Assembly: GCA_016744695.1 (NCBI GenBank)
Contig: JADGDV010000007.1
Location: 62,001 to 126,000, forward strand
Direction of reading: 5' to 3'
DNA length: 64,000 nt
Source: Hahellaceae bacterium
GTDB lineage: Bacteria > Pseudomonadota > Gammaproteobacteria > Pseudomonadales > Oleiphilaceae
Shown here: positions 9,806-20,172 of the stretch, one piece after another
Numbering within the stretch: the stretch's first letter is position 1
Layout: each line of letters begins with the position of its first letter
Notes under the pieces: generated by a model
What the model saw: only the letters and a program-made list of their open reading frames with translations
Told to the model about the DNA's origin: nothing
Databases searched by the model: none
Program-made: the position numbers and the translations under genes

Positions 9806-10741
9806 TTATTCATGGAGTTGATCTACAACGGTCATAACACGTTCAGCCAGCTCGTCGGGGCTAAACTTCGCCATAAAGTCATTGGCTCCTACCTTTTCAA
9901 CCATCGCGTTATTGAAAACACCACTTAATGAAGTGTGCAACATGATATACAAACCTGCGAGCCTTGGGTCAGCTTTACAACTGGTTGTTAATGTATACCC
10001 ATCCATTTCCGGCATTTCTACATCCGAAATCATTAAAGCAAAATAATCACAAATATTCACATCATCATCAGCTAACCCTTTTAAGAAATCTAAAGCTTGT
10101 CTGCCATCATTCTTAACAATTACCTCAAATCCAACCGCTTGTAGACAGTTTTGAATTTGCTTACGAGCCACCAACGAATCATCAACCACTAACACTCTAA
10201 ACCGCTGAGCTTTCTCATTTTGCTCTACAGACACAACACCTTCAGAAACATTTTCTTTAACAGGTGATACTTCAGATAAAATTTTCTCTACATCAATAAT
10301 TTCAACTAGCTTCTCATCTAGCTGAGTAACCGCGGTAAGATAATTCTCTCTACCAGCACCTTTGGGTGGTGGGTGAATATCACCCCAATTAAGGTTAACA
10401 ATTCGCTCTACACCACCGACTAAAAAGCCCTGAGTTTTGCGGTTATATTCTGTAATAATTACAAAGCTATTATTTATATCTTCATCGGGTATAGGCTCCT
10501 GCCCAGTAGCCATCCCCATATCCATGATAGGTATTGTCCCACCACGCACATGCGCAACCCCTCTAACCACAGGGTTTCGTTGAGGCATCATGGTGAGCTT
10601 GGGACACTGCAGCACTTCTTTAACTTTAAATACATTTATTCCGTATATTTGTTCGCCACGTAAGCGAAACAGAAGCAGCTCAAGTCGGTTTTCGCCAACA
10701 AGTTGCGTCCTCTGGTTTACACTATCCAAAACACCAGCCAT
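9806..10741 (-). CDS. cheV: Chemotaxis coupling protein CheV (CheW-REC)
   Basis: Couples chemoreceptors to CheA through a CheW domain (about 15-160) and carries a C-terminal receiver domain (about 182-311). The receiver has the acidic pair VVDDS (D187-D188) and the phospho-acceptor D240 in LMISDVEMPEMDGY. Its length of 311 residues is normal. Located next to cheR and divergent from flgA. It is paralogous to the gene at 56842-57768: both begin MAGVL, continue with QRTQLVGENRLELL and keep PPKGAGR. Confidence 0.94.
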   Translation of the reverse strand: MAGVLDSVNQRTQLVGENRLELLLFRLRGEQIYGINVFKVKEVLQCPKLTMMPQRNPVVRGVAHVRGGTIPIMDMGMATGQEPIPDEDINNSFVIITEYNRKTQGFLVGGVERIVNLNWGDIHPPPKGAGRENYLTAVTQLDEKLVEIIDVEKILSEVSPVKENVSEGVVSVEQNEKAQRFRVLVVDDSLVARKQIQNCLQAVGFEVIVKNDGRQALDFLKGLADDDVNICDYFALMISDVEMPEMDGYTLTTSCKADPRLAGLYIMLHTSLSGVFNNAMVEKVGANDFMAKFSPDELAERVMTVVDQLHE

Positions 10742-10860
10742 AGGTGTATCCCCTACCCTTATATTTTTTTAAAATCAAAATCGGCATATAGTTTGCTTTA
10801 TGCAATATATTGTCAATAAAACCGCTATCACCGTCATTCACAAACTTTATCGGTATCAAC

Positions 10861-11616
10861 GTGCCTAACATTAATAAATACTTCTTACATCTCATAAGAA
10901 TAGGACACTTTTTAAAAGTTTACAGAGCTATTTCAGTTCTATCTGTACTTTTAATGGCAAATCCTAGTCAGGCCACTACTTTCAGTGACTGGATAACGGC
11001 TGAAGTAAATACATTTTTAACAACCTACACCGAAAAGCTCAAATCGGAAAAAAATTACCGCTTTGAATACAAAACCGGCAACATTGACCCCCGATTGAAT
11101 TTAAAACCTTGCAACTCTACTACAAAGTTTAGCTTTCAAAGTGACCCTTTAACTCGAAGCAAAACCACAATCAAAGTTGAATGCAACGATAAAAAACGCT
11201 GGTCACTATTTATCGCAGTTAAAGTGAATATATTCAAAAGCGTATGGGTAGCAAGCCAAACATTACCAAGAAACCATAGAATCTCCGAAGCGGACCTCCT
11301 ACAAGCAGAGATTCAAATTAATAAATCACGAAAAGGCCACTTTAGTAAAAAAAATAAATTATTAGGTATGCGATTACGCCGATCCATTCTAGAAGGTAAT
11401 CCTTACTACCCTGAATTACTTTCATCTCCCAAAGTAATAGAACGTGGAGATACGGTTGTTATCAGTGCATTATCTCAAGTTATTTCTGTTAAAATGCTGG
11501 GCACTGCTATGAGTGATGGTAAGCTCGGCCAGCAGATTGCGGTAAGAAACAAAAAATCATCACGTGTGGTGCGCGCCACGGTCATGGCTAAAGGTAAGGT
11601 TTCAGTACAAATGTAA
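10861..11616 (+). CDS. flgA: Flagellar P-ring assembly chaperone FlgA
   Basis: Periplasmic chaperone that helps FlgI build the P-ring of the flagellar basal body. The C-terminal SAF-type region is clear: LPRNHRISEADL, then GMRLRRSILEGNPYY, ERGDTVVISA and VSVKMLGTAMSDGKLGQQIAVRN. The hydrophobic segment YRAISVLSVLLMANPSQA is the signal peptide, cut before TTFSD. The start is uncertain: the frame opens with TTG at 10810, GTG at 10861 gives a more normal 38-residue signal region, and no convincing ribosome-binding site precedes either. It lies upstream of flgM and flgN and divergent from cheV. Confidence 0.88.
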   Translation: MPNINKYFLHLIRIGHFLKVYRAISVLSVLLMANPSQATTFSDWITAEVNTFLTTYTEKLKSEKNYRFEYKTGNIDPRLNLKPCNSTTKFSFQSDPLTRSKTTIKVECNDKKRWSLFIAVKVNIFKSVWVASQTLPRNHRISEADLLQAEIQINKSRKGHFSKKNKLLGMRLRRSILEGNPYYPELLSSPKVIERGDTVVISALSQVISVKMLGTAMSDGKLGQQIAVRNKKSSRVVRATVMAKGKVSVQM

Positions 11617-11679
11617 ACAGCACGAATATGACAGAAAATATAACTTATAAATAAATAAGTAAAAAAAGTCTTTTATGGT

Positions 11680-11706
11680 TAAAGTTTTCTAAAGTTAGGT
11701 CGATAA
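11680..11706 (+). promoter_or_regulatory. Sigma-28 (FliA) promoter of flgM
   Basis: TAAAGTTT (11680-11687), exactly 11 bases, then GTCGATAA (11699-11706). The sigma-28 consensus is TAAAGTTT-N11-GCCGATAA, so only one base differs. It lies 36 bases before the flgM ATG, so flgMN can be read from a late flagellar promoter as in other gammaproteobacteria. Confidence 0.93.
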
Positions 11707-11741
11707 AGTTAGCAGAGTTTATTAATTAAAGGTTTTAAATC

Positions 11742-12062
11742 ATGGCTATTGATATGAATGGGTTAAACCCGAACCAACCGGGCAGCTCCAGAAGCAAGGG
11801 AATAGGCCCCCCTCCTGCAAGCCAAAAACTTGACGCTTCAGCTGAAAAAACAGAAGTCGTTTCTGAAAAACGTGGTGAAAGTGTCAGTTTCAGTGGAAAA
11901 GCAAAAGACTTTCAGCAAATTGAAGCAGGCCTGAAAGACTCACCAGGTATAGATGAAGGGAAAGTTGCAAGAATACGTGCGGCATTAGAAGACGGCAGTT
12001 ATGAAATATCAGCTGAACGAGTGGCACAGAAAATGCTTGATATGGAGAAAGACATTTTCTGA
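11742..12062 (+). CDS. flgM: Anti-sigma-28 factor FlgM
   Basis: Binds and silences sigma-28 (FliA) until it is exported through the finished hook. It has 106 residues, a low-complexity Pro/Ser-rich N-terminus (GLNPNQPGSSRSKG) typical of the unstructured export part, and a C-terminal sigma-binding region with IDEGKVARIRAALEDGSYEIS and AERVAQKMLDME, the classic FlgM signature. It is preceded by the sigma-28 promoter at 11680-11706, implying autogenous feedback, and followed by flgN. Confidence 0.95.
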   Translation: MAIDMNGLNPNQPGSSRSKGIGPPPASQKLDASAEKTEVVSEKRGESVSFSGKAKDFQQIEAGLKDSPGIDEGKVARIRAALEDGSYEISAERVAQKMLDMEKDIF

Positions 12063-12072
12063 GAGTAAGCCC

Positions 12073-12546
12073 ATGACAATTTCAATTGATAAACTCAAAA
12101 CGCTACTGCAAGAAGATATAAACGACCTAGCCAAATTAAATGAAATACTCCAAAAAGAGCGATCTGCATTAAAGGATCGCTCCACAGATGACATCCAAAC
12201 AATATCCGCTGAAAAATCATCTCGTTTAAAAACTATTGAATATCGCGCAAAACAAAAAGCACAGCTTTTTGTAGCGGCTGGCCACTCTATAAAAGCTGGA
12301 GCCTTTGAACAAGCCGTTACAGCAATTAATAATCCTGAACTTAGTACTTTATGGGCAGACGTTAACCAAGCACTAAAGCACTGTAAAGAGCAAAATAGTG
12401 TTAACGGCACGGTAGTATCTCACTCACTTAAACGAGTGAATAAACTGATGAATATTATTCGAGGGCAGAATAATAAACCCAATCTATATGGCGCATCAGG
12501 AAGAGAGCATGCAATGAGCGGGATGAACTCAATAGGAAAAGCCTGA
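12073..12546 (+). CDS. flgN: Flagellar export chaperone FlgN
   Basis: Cytoplasmic chaperone for the hook-filament junction proteins FlgK and FlgL. It is 157 residues and almost wholly helical. The start at ATG 12073 (MTISIDKLKTLLQEDI) follows GAGAG by 7 bases and lies 10 bases after the flgM stop. A longer frame from 12001 overlaps flgM and is unlikely. Conserved features are LQEDINDLAKLNEILQKER, the central helices, and the C-terminal NGTVVSHSLKRVNKLMNIIRG, equivalent to the NG...Q..A...L segment that binds FlgK/L. Its stop codon lies inside the terminator stem. Confidence 0.92.
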   Translation: MTISIDKLKTLLQEDINDLAKLNEILQKERSALKDRSTDDIQTISAEKSSRLKTIEYRAKQKAQLFVAAGHSIKAGAFEQAVTAINNPELSTLWADVNQALKHCKEQNSVNGTVVSHSLKRVNKLMNIIRGQNNKPNLYGASGREHAMSGMNSIGKA

Positions 12547-12573
12547 GCGGTTTAGACTCAGGCTTTCTTGTTT
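12540..12573 (+). terminator. Rho-independent terminator of flgMN
   Basis: AGCCTGAG (12540-12547) pairs perfectly with CTCAGGCT (12557-12564), 9-base loop, followed by TTCTTGTTT. The left arm contains the flgN stop codon. Confidence 0.85.
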
Positions 12574-12597
12574 AACTAGTGAAGTAGTGGGAAAAGG

Positions 12598-13332
12598 CTA
12601 CCTGACAGTAAGCGTTATATTTGAGTCAGATGAGAAATTTATATCGCTAATATAAACACTACCAAATGTTGGCGAATTGGCTGAAGACCCTGCAACACGA
12701 ATATTTTCTAAACTAATTTTATCTATATGTGTTGGCAGTGCCAATTTCATCTTTCCAGGCTCCAGCATTTCAAAACCGGGCTTACTGGTATCGTACACAA
12801 CACCTTCAATTGTTGAGTCCCAGGCTAAAGCGTTAGTTATAGGCACAAATACATTAGTGATGGTTTTAAGCACTTTAACTGAGTCTGGTTTTATCTCACC
12901 ATCTACAAATTGAATTAGATTTTGTACATCTTCGGTAATACCTTGTGCGGACACCCCCGCCATTTCATTGTCATCCAAAGATTTTAAACCTGTTTTGGAT
13001 TTAAACGCATTTACCTGCTCAGCTGCAGTGGCGTCTGTACTTGCACTCGCTACTTGTGTGGTCGCAGCAAAGGCAGCTATAGGTTGCAATGGCGCAACAA
13101 CTAAGGCGACAAAGGCAGCAGTATAGCGATATCTTTTCTGATGTTTTAACGTTCTTTCAAGATCGCGCTCTGTTAGCAACCCTTGGCAAACTAATACTTC
13201 ACCCAGACGTTGGTCTGTCGCTCTTTGCTGAGCTAACGCACCATCAAGTTGTTGCTCGGTAATATAGCCACGATTAACCAGTAAACGACCAAGACGGGAT
13301 TTGTCTAATTGCTTTGTTTTATCCGTAACCAT
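12598..13332 (-). CDS. Membrane protein with two MshEN-like repeats and an LDDxEM-VxAQG motif
   Basis: Unrecognised protein of 244 residues in a striking order. Residues 13-36 and 42-65 are two aligned 24-residue repeats: each starts RLGxxLVxxG, then has TE, L and L at equal spacing and ends in Q. This is the pattern of the MshEN (GspE N-terminal) domain, whose known members bind c-di-GMP. A basic stretch (KHQKRYRY) precedes a single hydrophobic segment at 72-90 ending in AFA, either a membrane anchor or an internal signal-peptide-like element. Residues 119-131 (LDDNEMAGVSAQG) resemble the conserved block of small secreted or surface proteins in related bacteria. The rest is beta-rich and unassigned. 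GGGG lies just before the ATG. Divergent from a diguanylate cyclase gene; I infer a membrane c-di-GMP effector. Confidence 0.75.
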   Translation of the reverse strand: MVTDKTKQLDKSRLGRLLVNRGYITEQQLDGALAQQRATDQRLGEVLVCQGLLTERDLERTLKHQKRYRYTAAFVALVVAPLQPIAAFAATTQVASASTDATAAEQVNAFKSKTGLKSLDDNEMAGVSAQGITEDVQNLIQFVDGEIKPDSVKVLKTITNVFVPITNALAWDSTIEGVVYDTSKPGFEMLEPGKMKLALPTHIDKISLENIRVAGSSANSPTFGSVYISDINFSSDSNITLTVR

Positions 13333-13636
13333 GTTCCCCTACCTCATTATTATGTTTTGTTGTATGCGATGTGAGTATGTGTTGCATGTGTGATTTGAGT
13401 TTTTGTATTTCAAGGAAATAATGGTATGTATTGGCTGTTTTGTACACACAATAAGCTTGTCAATTAGTTAAGAAATGTAAGCGCTCTTATCTTCTTGAAA
13501 CAGGCATTAATTTAAAAGTGCTAATGATTTTAAAAATCAGCAAGTTACTAAAGCTTCCTAAATTTTATTTTGAACTATAATTAATAGTGGTTCTTCAATA
13601 AAATAATGGCCTTAAAGAATTTAGCAGGTAATACGA
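13333..13636. other. Divergent intergenic region, 304 bp
   Basis: AT-rich spacer between the MshEN-like protein gene and the diguanylate cyclase gene. It must hold promoters for both. I see no convincing sigma-28 or sigma-54 site and no strong hairpin. Confidence 0.5.
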
Positions 13637-14857
13637 TTGTCACTTACAATAAAAGATGTCGACATTTCAGAAGAGCTGGTCACAAAAGCGCGCCTCTCTC
13701 TTAAAAATAAGAAATTTATTTGCCGCTTCGATTCAGCACTGGGAAGGCTATATACCCAATATATGCTTTCTCGCTACCAACTAGAAAATCGCATATACCC
13801 ACTTCTGGGCGCATTAGGTTTAGTCGCCTTCTTATTTGCTGATTACATGGTGATTCCAGATCTAATAAAAGAAGTGATAATAATACGGGTTTTCGGCGCA
13901 CTGCTAATATTATTTTTTCTAGGACTCACTTACAACCACACACTCATTCGATGGCACCAACTGTTGCTATGTTTGGGCGGTTTAGTTATTCACTTTTCAC
14001 TTATATTTATTGGCATTCTCGCAGCAAAATACGGTCAGTATCATTATCAATTTGGTTCTATTATTACCATATTCTTTTTGAGCAATGTTTTAAGAGTTGG
14101 CTTTCTTTATGCCCTCCCCTTTACCTTAGTAATGCTAGCGGCACAATTACTATCGATTGTACTTTTCACTGAAGCATCACAAGCACAAATTACAGAAATA
14201 TTTTTCATTTATACTTTCGTAAGCTTTATTAGCCTTATAGTAAATGGCCGTATGGAGCATGAAGTAAGGAAGAATTTTCTTAGGCAAATATTATTAAAAT
14301 ATGAACAAATCCGTTTGAATGAAACACAAGAAGAATTACGTAAACAGTCAATTTCAGATGCACTAACCGGTCTTTATAATCGTCGTTATTTCAACACCTA
14401 TATAGAAAGAGAATGGCTCAACGCTGCCCGCCAAAAGACCCCATTAGCGGTTTTAATGATTGATGTTGATGACTTTAAACTATATAACGATACCATGGGT
14501 CACATAGCTGGTGATGAAGCGCTTGCAGAAATAGGCCAAGCTCTCAAAAACTGCATTAAAAGACCTAAAGATGTAGTGGCTCGTTATGGCGGAGAAGAGT
14601 TTGTAGTAATACTACCCGATACAGACATAAGTTCAGCATGCAAAATAGCTGAAGATATCGCGGACAGTGTCAGAGCATTAAATATAACTCATTTGCCATC
14701 AAGTACTCATAAAGCCTTAACAATTAGCACTGGATGTTGCTCATTTATCCCAAGTCAGACATCTTCTATAAAAATCCTGCTAAAATGTGCAGATGAAGCA
14801 CTTTATGAATCAAAACATAAAGGCAAGAACTGCACGTCTATTGGGGCGTGTTGCTAA
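13637..14857 (+). CDS. Membrane diguanylate cyclase (GGDEF)
   Basis: Makes c-di-GMP from two GTP. It has 406 residues; the start is TTG 13637 with CAGG about 8 bases upstream. Roughly six hydrophobic helices (about 55-200) form a membrane sensor of unknown ligand, then a short coiled linker (MEHEVRKNFLRQILLKYEQI) leads to the GGDEF domain (about 235-400). The domain has DALTGLYNRR, DVDDFKLYND and the active-site RYGGEEF, and an inhibitory I-site RPKD exactly five residues before GGEEF, so product feedback is expected. No EAL domain. Divergent from the MshEN-like protein gene, a plausible local partner. Confidence 0.92.
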   Translation: MSLTIKDVDISEELVTKARLSLKNKKFICRFDSALGRLYTQYMLSRYQLENRIYPLLGALGLVAFLFADYMVIPDLIKEVIIIRVFGALLILFFLGLTYNHTLIRWHQLLLCLGGLVIHFSLIFIGILAAKYGQYHYQFGSIITIFFLSNVLRVGFLYALPFTLVMLAAQLLSIVLFTEASQAQITEIFFIYTFVSFISLIVNGRMEHEVRKNFLRQILLKYEQIRLNETQEELRKQSISDALTGLYNRRYFNTYIEREWLNAARQKTPLAVLMIDVDDFKLYNDTMGHIAGDEALAEIGQALKNCIKRPKDVVARYGGEEFVVILPDTDISSACKIAEDIADSVRALNITHLPSSTHKALTISTGCCSFIPSQTSSIKILLKCADEALYESKHKGKNCTSIGACC

Positions 14858-14884
14858 AAACAAACTAAATCAAGGACTTTATAA

Positions 14885-15475
14885 ATGCTTAGGCACACCT
14901 ATATTCTTAAATCACTTCTTCTTTGCTTATCACTTTTATTTAGCTCGCACTCTTTTGCGACAGAAAACAATGTCACTAATGATAGTGTAAACGTATTAGT
15001 TGAAACTAATTATGGAAATTTCACAGTTAAACTTAATCAAAGAAAAGCCCCTATCACAGTAAAAAACTTTTTAGATTATGTTGAAAGTGGCTTTTACTCT
15101 AAGACCATATTTCACCGAGTAATTTCCGGGTTTATGATTCAGGGTGGTGGTTTCACTAAGAGTATGGATAAGCTTCCAACTAATGCTCCCATAAGAAATG
15201 AAGCGGCTAATGGCCTACACAATAATCGTGGCACAATCGCTATGGCTCGAACCCAAGACCCTCATTCAGCATCATCTCAATTCTTTATTAACGTAGCTAA
15301 CAACAATTTCCTTGATTACAGCTCAAAAGACATGGGATACACCGCTTTTGGTAAAGTCATTGAGGGTATGGACGTTGTAGACAAAATTGCGGCAGTTAAA
15401 ACTACCCCCCGAAATATGCAGAAAGATATTCCGGTTGATCCTGTTGTTATCGAGAAAATAACGGTTATTAAGTGA
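14885..15475 (+). CDS. ppiA: Periplasmic peptidyl-prolyl isomerase, cyclophilin type
   Basis: Cyclophilin that speeds cis-trans isomerisation of proline bonds. It has 196 residues with a signal peptide (cleavage expected after SFA, residue 26), so it acts in the periplasm. The fold motifs are NFTVKLNQRKAPITVKNFL, the catalytic FHRVISGFMIQGGGF with Arg and Phe/Gln, then AMARTQDPHSASSQFFIN and the C-terminal TAFGKVIEGMDVVDKI. Its TGA overlaps the GTG start of the next gene (GTGA), so the two are translationally coupled although their functions look unrelated. Confidence 0.92.
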   Translation: MLRHTYILKSLLLCLSLLFSSHSFATENNVTNDSVNVLVETNYGNFTVKLNQRKAPITVKNFLDYVESGFYSKTIFHRVISGFMIQGGGFTKSMDKLPTNAPIRNEAANGLHNNRGTIAMARTQDPHSASSQFFINVANNNFLDYSSKDMGYTAFGKVIEGMDVVDKIAAVKTTPRNMQKDIPVDPVVIEKITVIK

Positions 15476-16875
15476 GCTCATTAACTAAAGCGGGCAGTCT
15501 AAATCAAGATAAGGCTGCCTGTTCTACTCAAGACTTTAACTCTCAGATTGATACGCCGTGGCTAAAAGGTAGCCTTGGCGCTGCATTCCTTCCAAAACAA
15601 AGCACTCTAGACAATAAAGAGAAGTATTTCGACGTTATTGTTATTGGTGCAGGGTTAGCCGGAACCAGCACGGCTTATGCATTAGCCGAAAAAGGGAAAC
15701 GAGTTTTAGTTGTTGAGAAACAAAGTGCACCAGGTAAAGGCGGGTCAGGAAACCCTCAGGGTGCGCTTTACAATAAATTCTCTACAGAATTCAACATTCA
15801 GACTAAATATGCTCTAGGCAACCTAGTTTTCAGCCAAACATTCTATCAAGACCTACAAGAACATTATAATTTACAAGACCAAACGAACGAACAATTTTGG
15901 TCTAAATGTGGCCTGATTCAAGTTGCATGGAATGAAAAAGAACAAAAAAAACAATCTGAGCTTTTAGAAAAAAATGATTACCCCGAAGAACTTTTAACGC
16001 AGCTAACACCGGAACAAGCCAGTGATGTAGCAGGCATAGAGGTTGATCATGGAGGGTTATTCTTCCGCAATTCAGGTTGGGTAGCACCTAAAAAACTCTG
16101 CCAACAACTACTTAAGCACCCTCAAATAAAAACACAATACAATACAGAAGTTTTATCTCTTAAACATGATGAGGCTAAAGGGTTATGGGCTATTTGTGAT
16201 GCCAATGAGGATGTAATAAATACAGCGGGTAATATCGTTGTCTGCTCAGCATCTGATGCTAAAGCACTTAATCAACTTAGCCACCTAAGAACAAAGCCAA
16301 TTAGAGGACAGGTATCGCTTCTTAATACAGACACATTAAAGGACTCTAAATTACGAGATCTTAAAACCGTATTATGTGGTGAAGGTTACATAAGCCCAGA
16401 GCACAATGGCCAATTCTGTTTTGGTGCCACCTTTGATTTAAAAAGTCAGCATTGTGATGTTATTGAAAGCGACCACACACATAATATCAATCAATTAACC
16501 TCATGGTTTATTGAAGCCAAAAAGAACCTTAACAGTGATTGCTTGCCTCTATTAAAAGGCAGAGCCTCTTTACGCTGCACCTCAACAGACTATATTCCCA
16601 TTATTGGTAAAGCGCCAATTTATGAAAAACAAATTGAGCAGTTTGCTAAATTACGTCAAGATGCAAAACATCAGTTTGATTGTGAAGGCGTCTACCATGA
16701 AGGCCTTTTTGTAAATATTGCCCATGGATCAAAAGGGTTATCATCCTGCCCTCTGGCCGCCAAATATATTGCAAGCCAAGTGTGTAATGAAGCGCCGCCT
16801 TTTACAGAAGATATTCTTAAAATAATTAGCCCTTCCCGTTTTTTGATCAGAAGTTTGATTCGGGGGAAAATATAA
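15472..16875 (+). CDS. Stand-alone MnmC-type FAD-dependent tRNA cmnm5(s2)U34 oxidoreductase
   Basis: FAD oxidase of the MnmC C-terminal domain family, which removes the carboxymethyl group from cmnm5(s2)U34 in tRNA anticodons. It has 467 residues; the GTG start overlaps the previous stop. The dinucleotide motif GAGLAG (59-64) is followed by the MnmC-specific block GSGNPQGALY (91-100), and the C-terminal NIAHGSKGLSSCPLAA is also typical. Full-length MnmC is about 650 residues with an N-terminal methyltransferase (DUF752-type) domain; here the first 50 residues are only a short linker, so that domain is absent. A methyltransferase encoded elsewhere would be needed for mnm5 formation. A different DAO-family oxidase is the alternative. 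Confidence 0.82.
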   Translation: MSSLTKAGSLNQDKAACSTQDFNSQIDTPWLKGSLGAAFLPKQSTLDNKEKYFDVIVIGAGLAGTSTAYALAEKGKRVLVVEKQSAPGKGGSGNPQGALYNKFSTEFNIQTKYALGNLVFSQTFYQDLQEHYNLQDQTNEQFWSKCGLIQVAWNEKEQKKQSELLEKNDYPEELLTQLTPEQASDVAGIEVDHGGLFFRNSGWVAPKKLCQQLLKHPQIKTQYNTEVLSLKHDEAKGLWAICDANEDVINTAGNIVVCSASDAKALNQLSHLRTKPIRGQVSLLNTDTLKDSKLRDLKTVLCGEGYISPEHNGQFCFGATFDLKSQHCDVIESDHTHNINQLTSWFIEAKKNLNSDCLPLLKGRASLRCTSTDYIPIIGKAPIYEKQIEQFAKLRQDAKHQFDCEGVYHEGLFVNIAHGSKGLSSCPLAAKYIASQVCNEAPPFTEDILKIISPSRFLIRSLIRGKI

Positions 16876-16895
16876 AAACTGTATTGAGTACCCCC

Positions 16896-18962
<2,067 letters not shown>

Positions 18963-19031
18963 TTATGAATTTTAGGCAAATAAAAAGCGAAACACTCGCT
19001 TCGCTTTTTATAATTTTATCCGCGGTAAAAG

Positions 19032-20000
19032 CTAACAACGAGCCGTTAACTGACGACGTTCGAAATCTCGAATACGCTGGCGACAATGCTCTAATGTTTG
19101 TGGCGTCATATCACTGCGTCGTTCATCTTTCATTTCACCCGAAAGATTATTGACAACACACTGAGCCGTTTCAACCATGTAATCAAATGCTCTCATATTT
19201 TCATCTGGGCCAGGTAAGCTCATAAAAAAACTAATGCCAGGTGTTACTAAGGTATCTACTTTATCATTAGGGAAATATCCAGGCTCTACAGCATTAGCCA
19301 CGCTAAATTGAACAGGGCTATCAATGGTGTTTTCGTGGCGATGAAAAATCGACATTTCTCCATATTCCATACCACACGCTTCTAAGAGCTCTTTTAATTC
19401 TAAACCAGAAAAAACAGTACCTGATTTACTCATAACATTTAAAATAATAACTTCTTGGGCAGGTTTCGATGATTTTTTTTGCTCAACCTTTCTCTTTTCA
19501 GGTTTACTCTGAGCTTTTTTAGCGTTTGTTTGCTTAATTTTTTTGCTTTCAGGCTTAAGCCCTTCACCAAAAGTCACTTTTTCTTTTGGTTGAAGTTTTT
19601 CTTGTTTTACAACAGGAACCTCACGAGGTTCTATTATTTTTTCCCGTGCAACAACTCTTACTGAAGAAAGGTTTTCATCAATTGAATCTTCATCAACTAT
19701 TACGCTCCCAATTGAAGGCTCGATACGCTCTTCACTAACATTAGGTGCAGTAGTTGCCACAGCCTGCTCAATTTTTACCTGCTCTGACTCTAGTTCAGAG
19801 ACTGTACGGGCTCCACCATTAGGTAATTCAGGGTTGAAGCCATCATCAAGCGGTGTGTTTTCTATTTCCCCCCCCATTCCTAATGACATTTCTAATGAAT
19901 CTTTTTTTGCTCTCCTCATACGACGAAAGCCATCAATAACAATGCCTGCAATGAAAACAACACCAACAACAATTAACAATTCTCTTAAATTCATATCCAT
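19032..20000 (-). CDS. zipA: Cell division protein ZipA
   Basis: Tethers FtsZ rings to the inner membrane at the septum. It has 322 residues. One N-terminal membrane helix (LRELLIVVGVVFIAGIVIDG, about 5-24) is followed by a charged Pro/Lys/Glu-rich linker (about 45-185) and the C-terminal FtsZ-binding domain (VIILNVMSKSGTVFSGLEL to the end, with MSLPGPDENMRAFDYM). Located between smc and ligA as in many gammaproteobacteria. Confidence 0.94.
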   Translation of the reverse strand: MDMNLRELLIVVGVVFIAGIVIDGFRRMRRAKKDSLEMSLGMGGEIENTPLDDGFNPELPNGGARTVSELESEQVKIEQAVATTAPNVSEERIEPSIGSVIVDEDSIDENLSSVRVVAREKIIEPREVPVVKQEKLQPKEKVTFGEGLKPESKKIKQTNAKKAQSKPEKRKVEQKKSSKPAQEVIILNVMSKSGTVFSGLELKELLEACGMEYGEMSIFHRHENTIDSPVQFSVANAVEPGYFPNDKVDTLVTPGISFFMSLPGPDENMRAFDYMVETAQCVVNNLSGEMKDERRSDMTPQTLEHCRQRIRDFERRQLTARC

Positions 20001-20172
20001 ATTCTTTTATAAAACCATGTCGCAGTTTGTAGATTTGACTAACAAATTGAATGACTAAGCGTGTTTATTCAATTCACTCTTACAAACTATTAAAATTAAT
20101 TCAATAACCATGTAACTAAGTATTTAATATTGTAACGTTAGTGCATGAAAAGTTGAAGTTAAAATCTATTCA

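Noticed and set aside
10777-10801. Possible sigma-28 promoter for the first cheV (TAAAGCAA and GCCGATTT on the minus strand)
   Set aside because: The spacer is 7 bases and not 11, so the elements are out of register.
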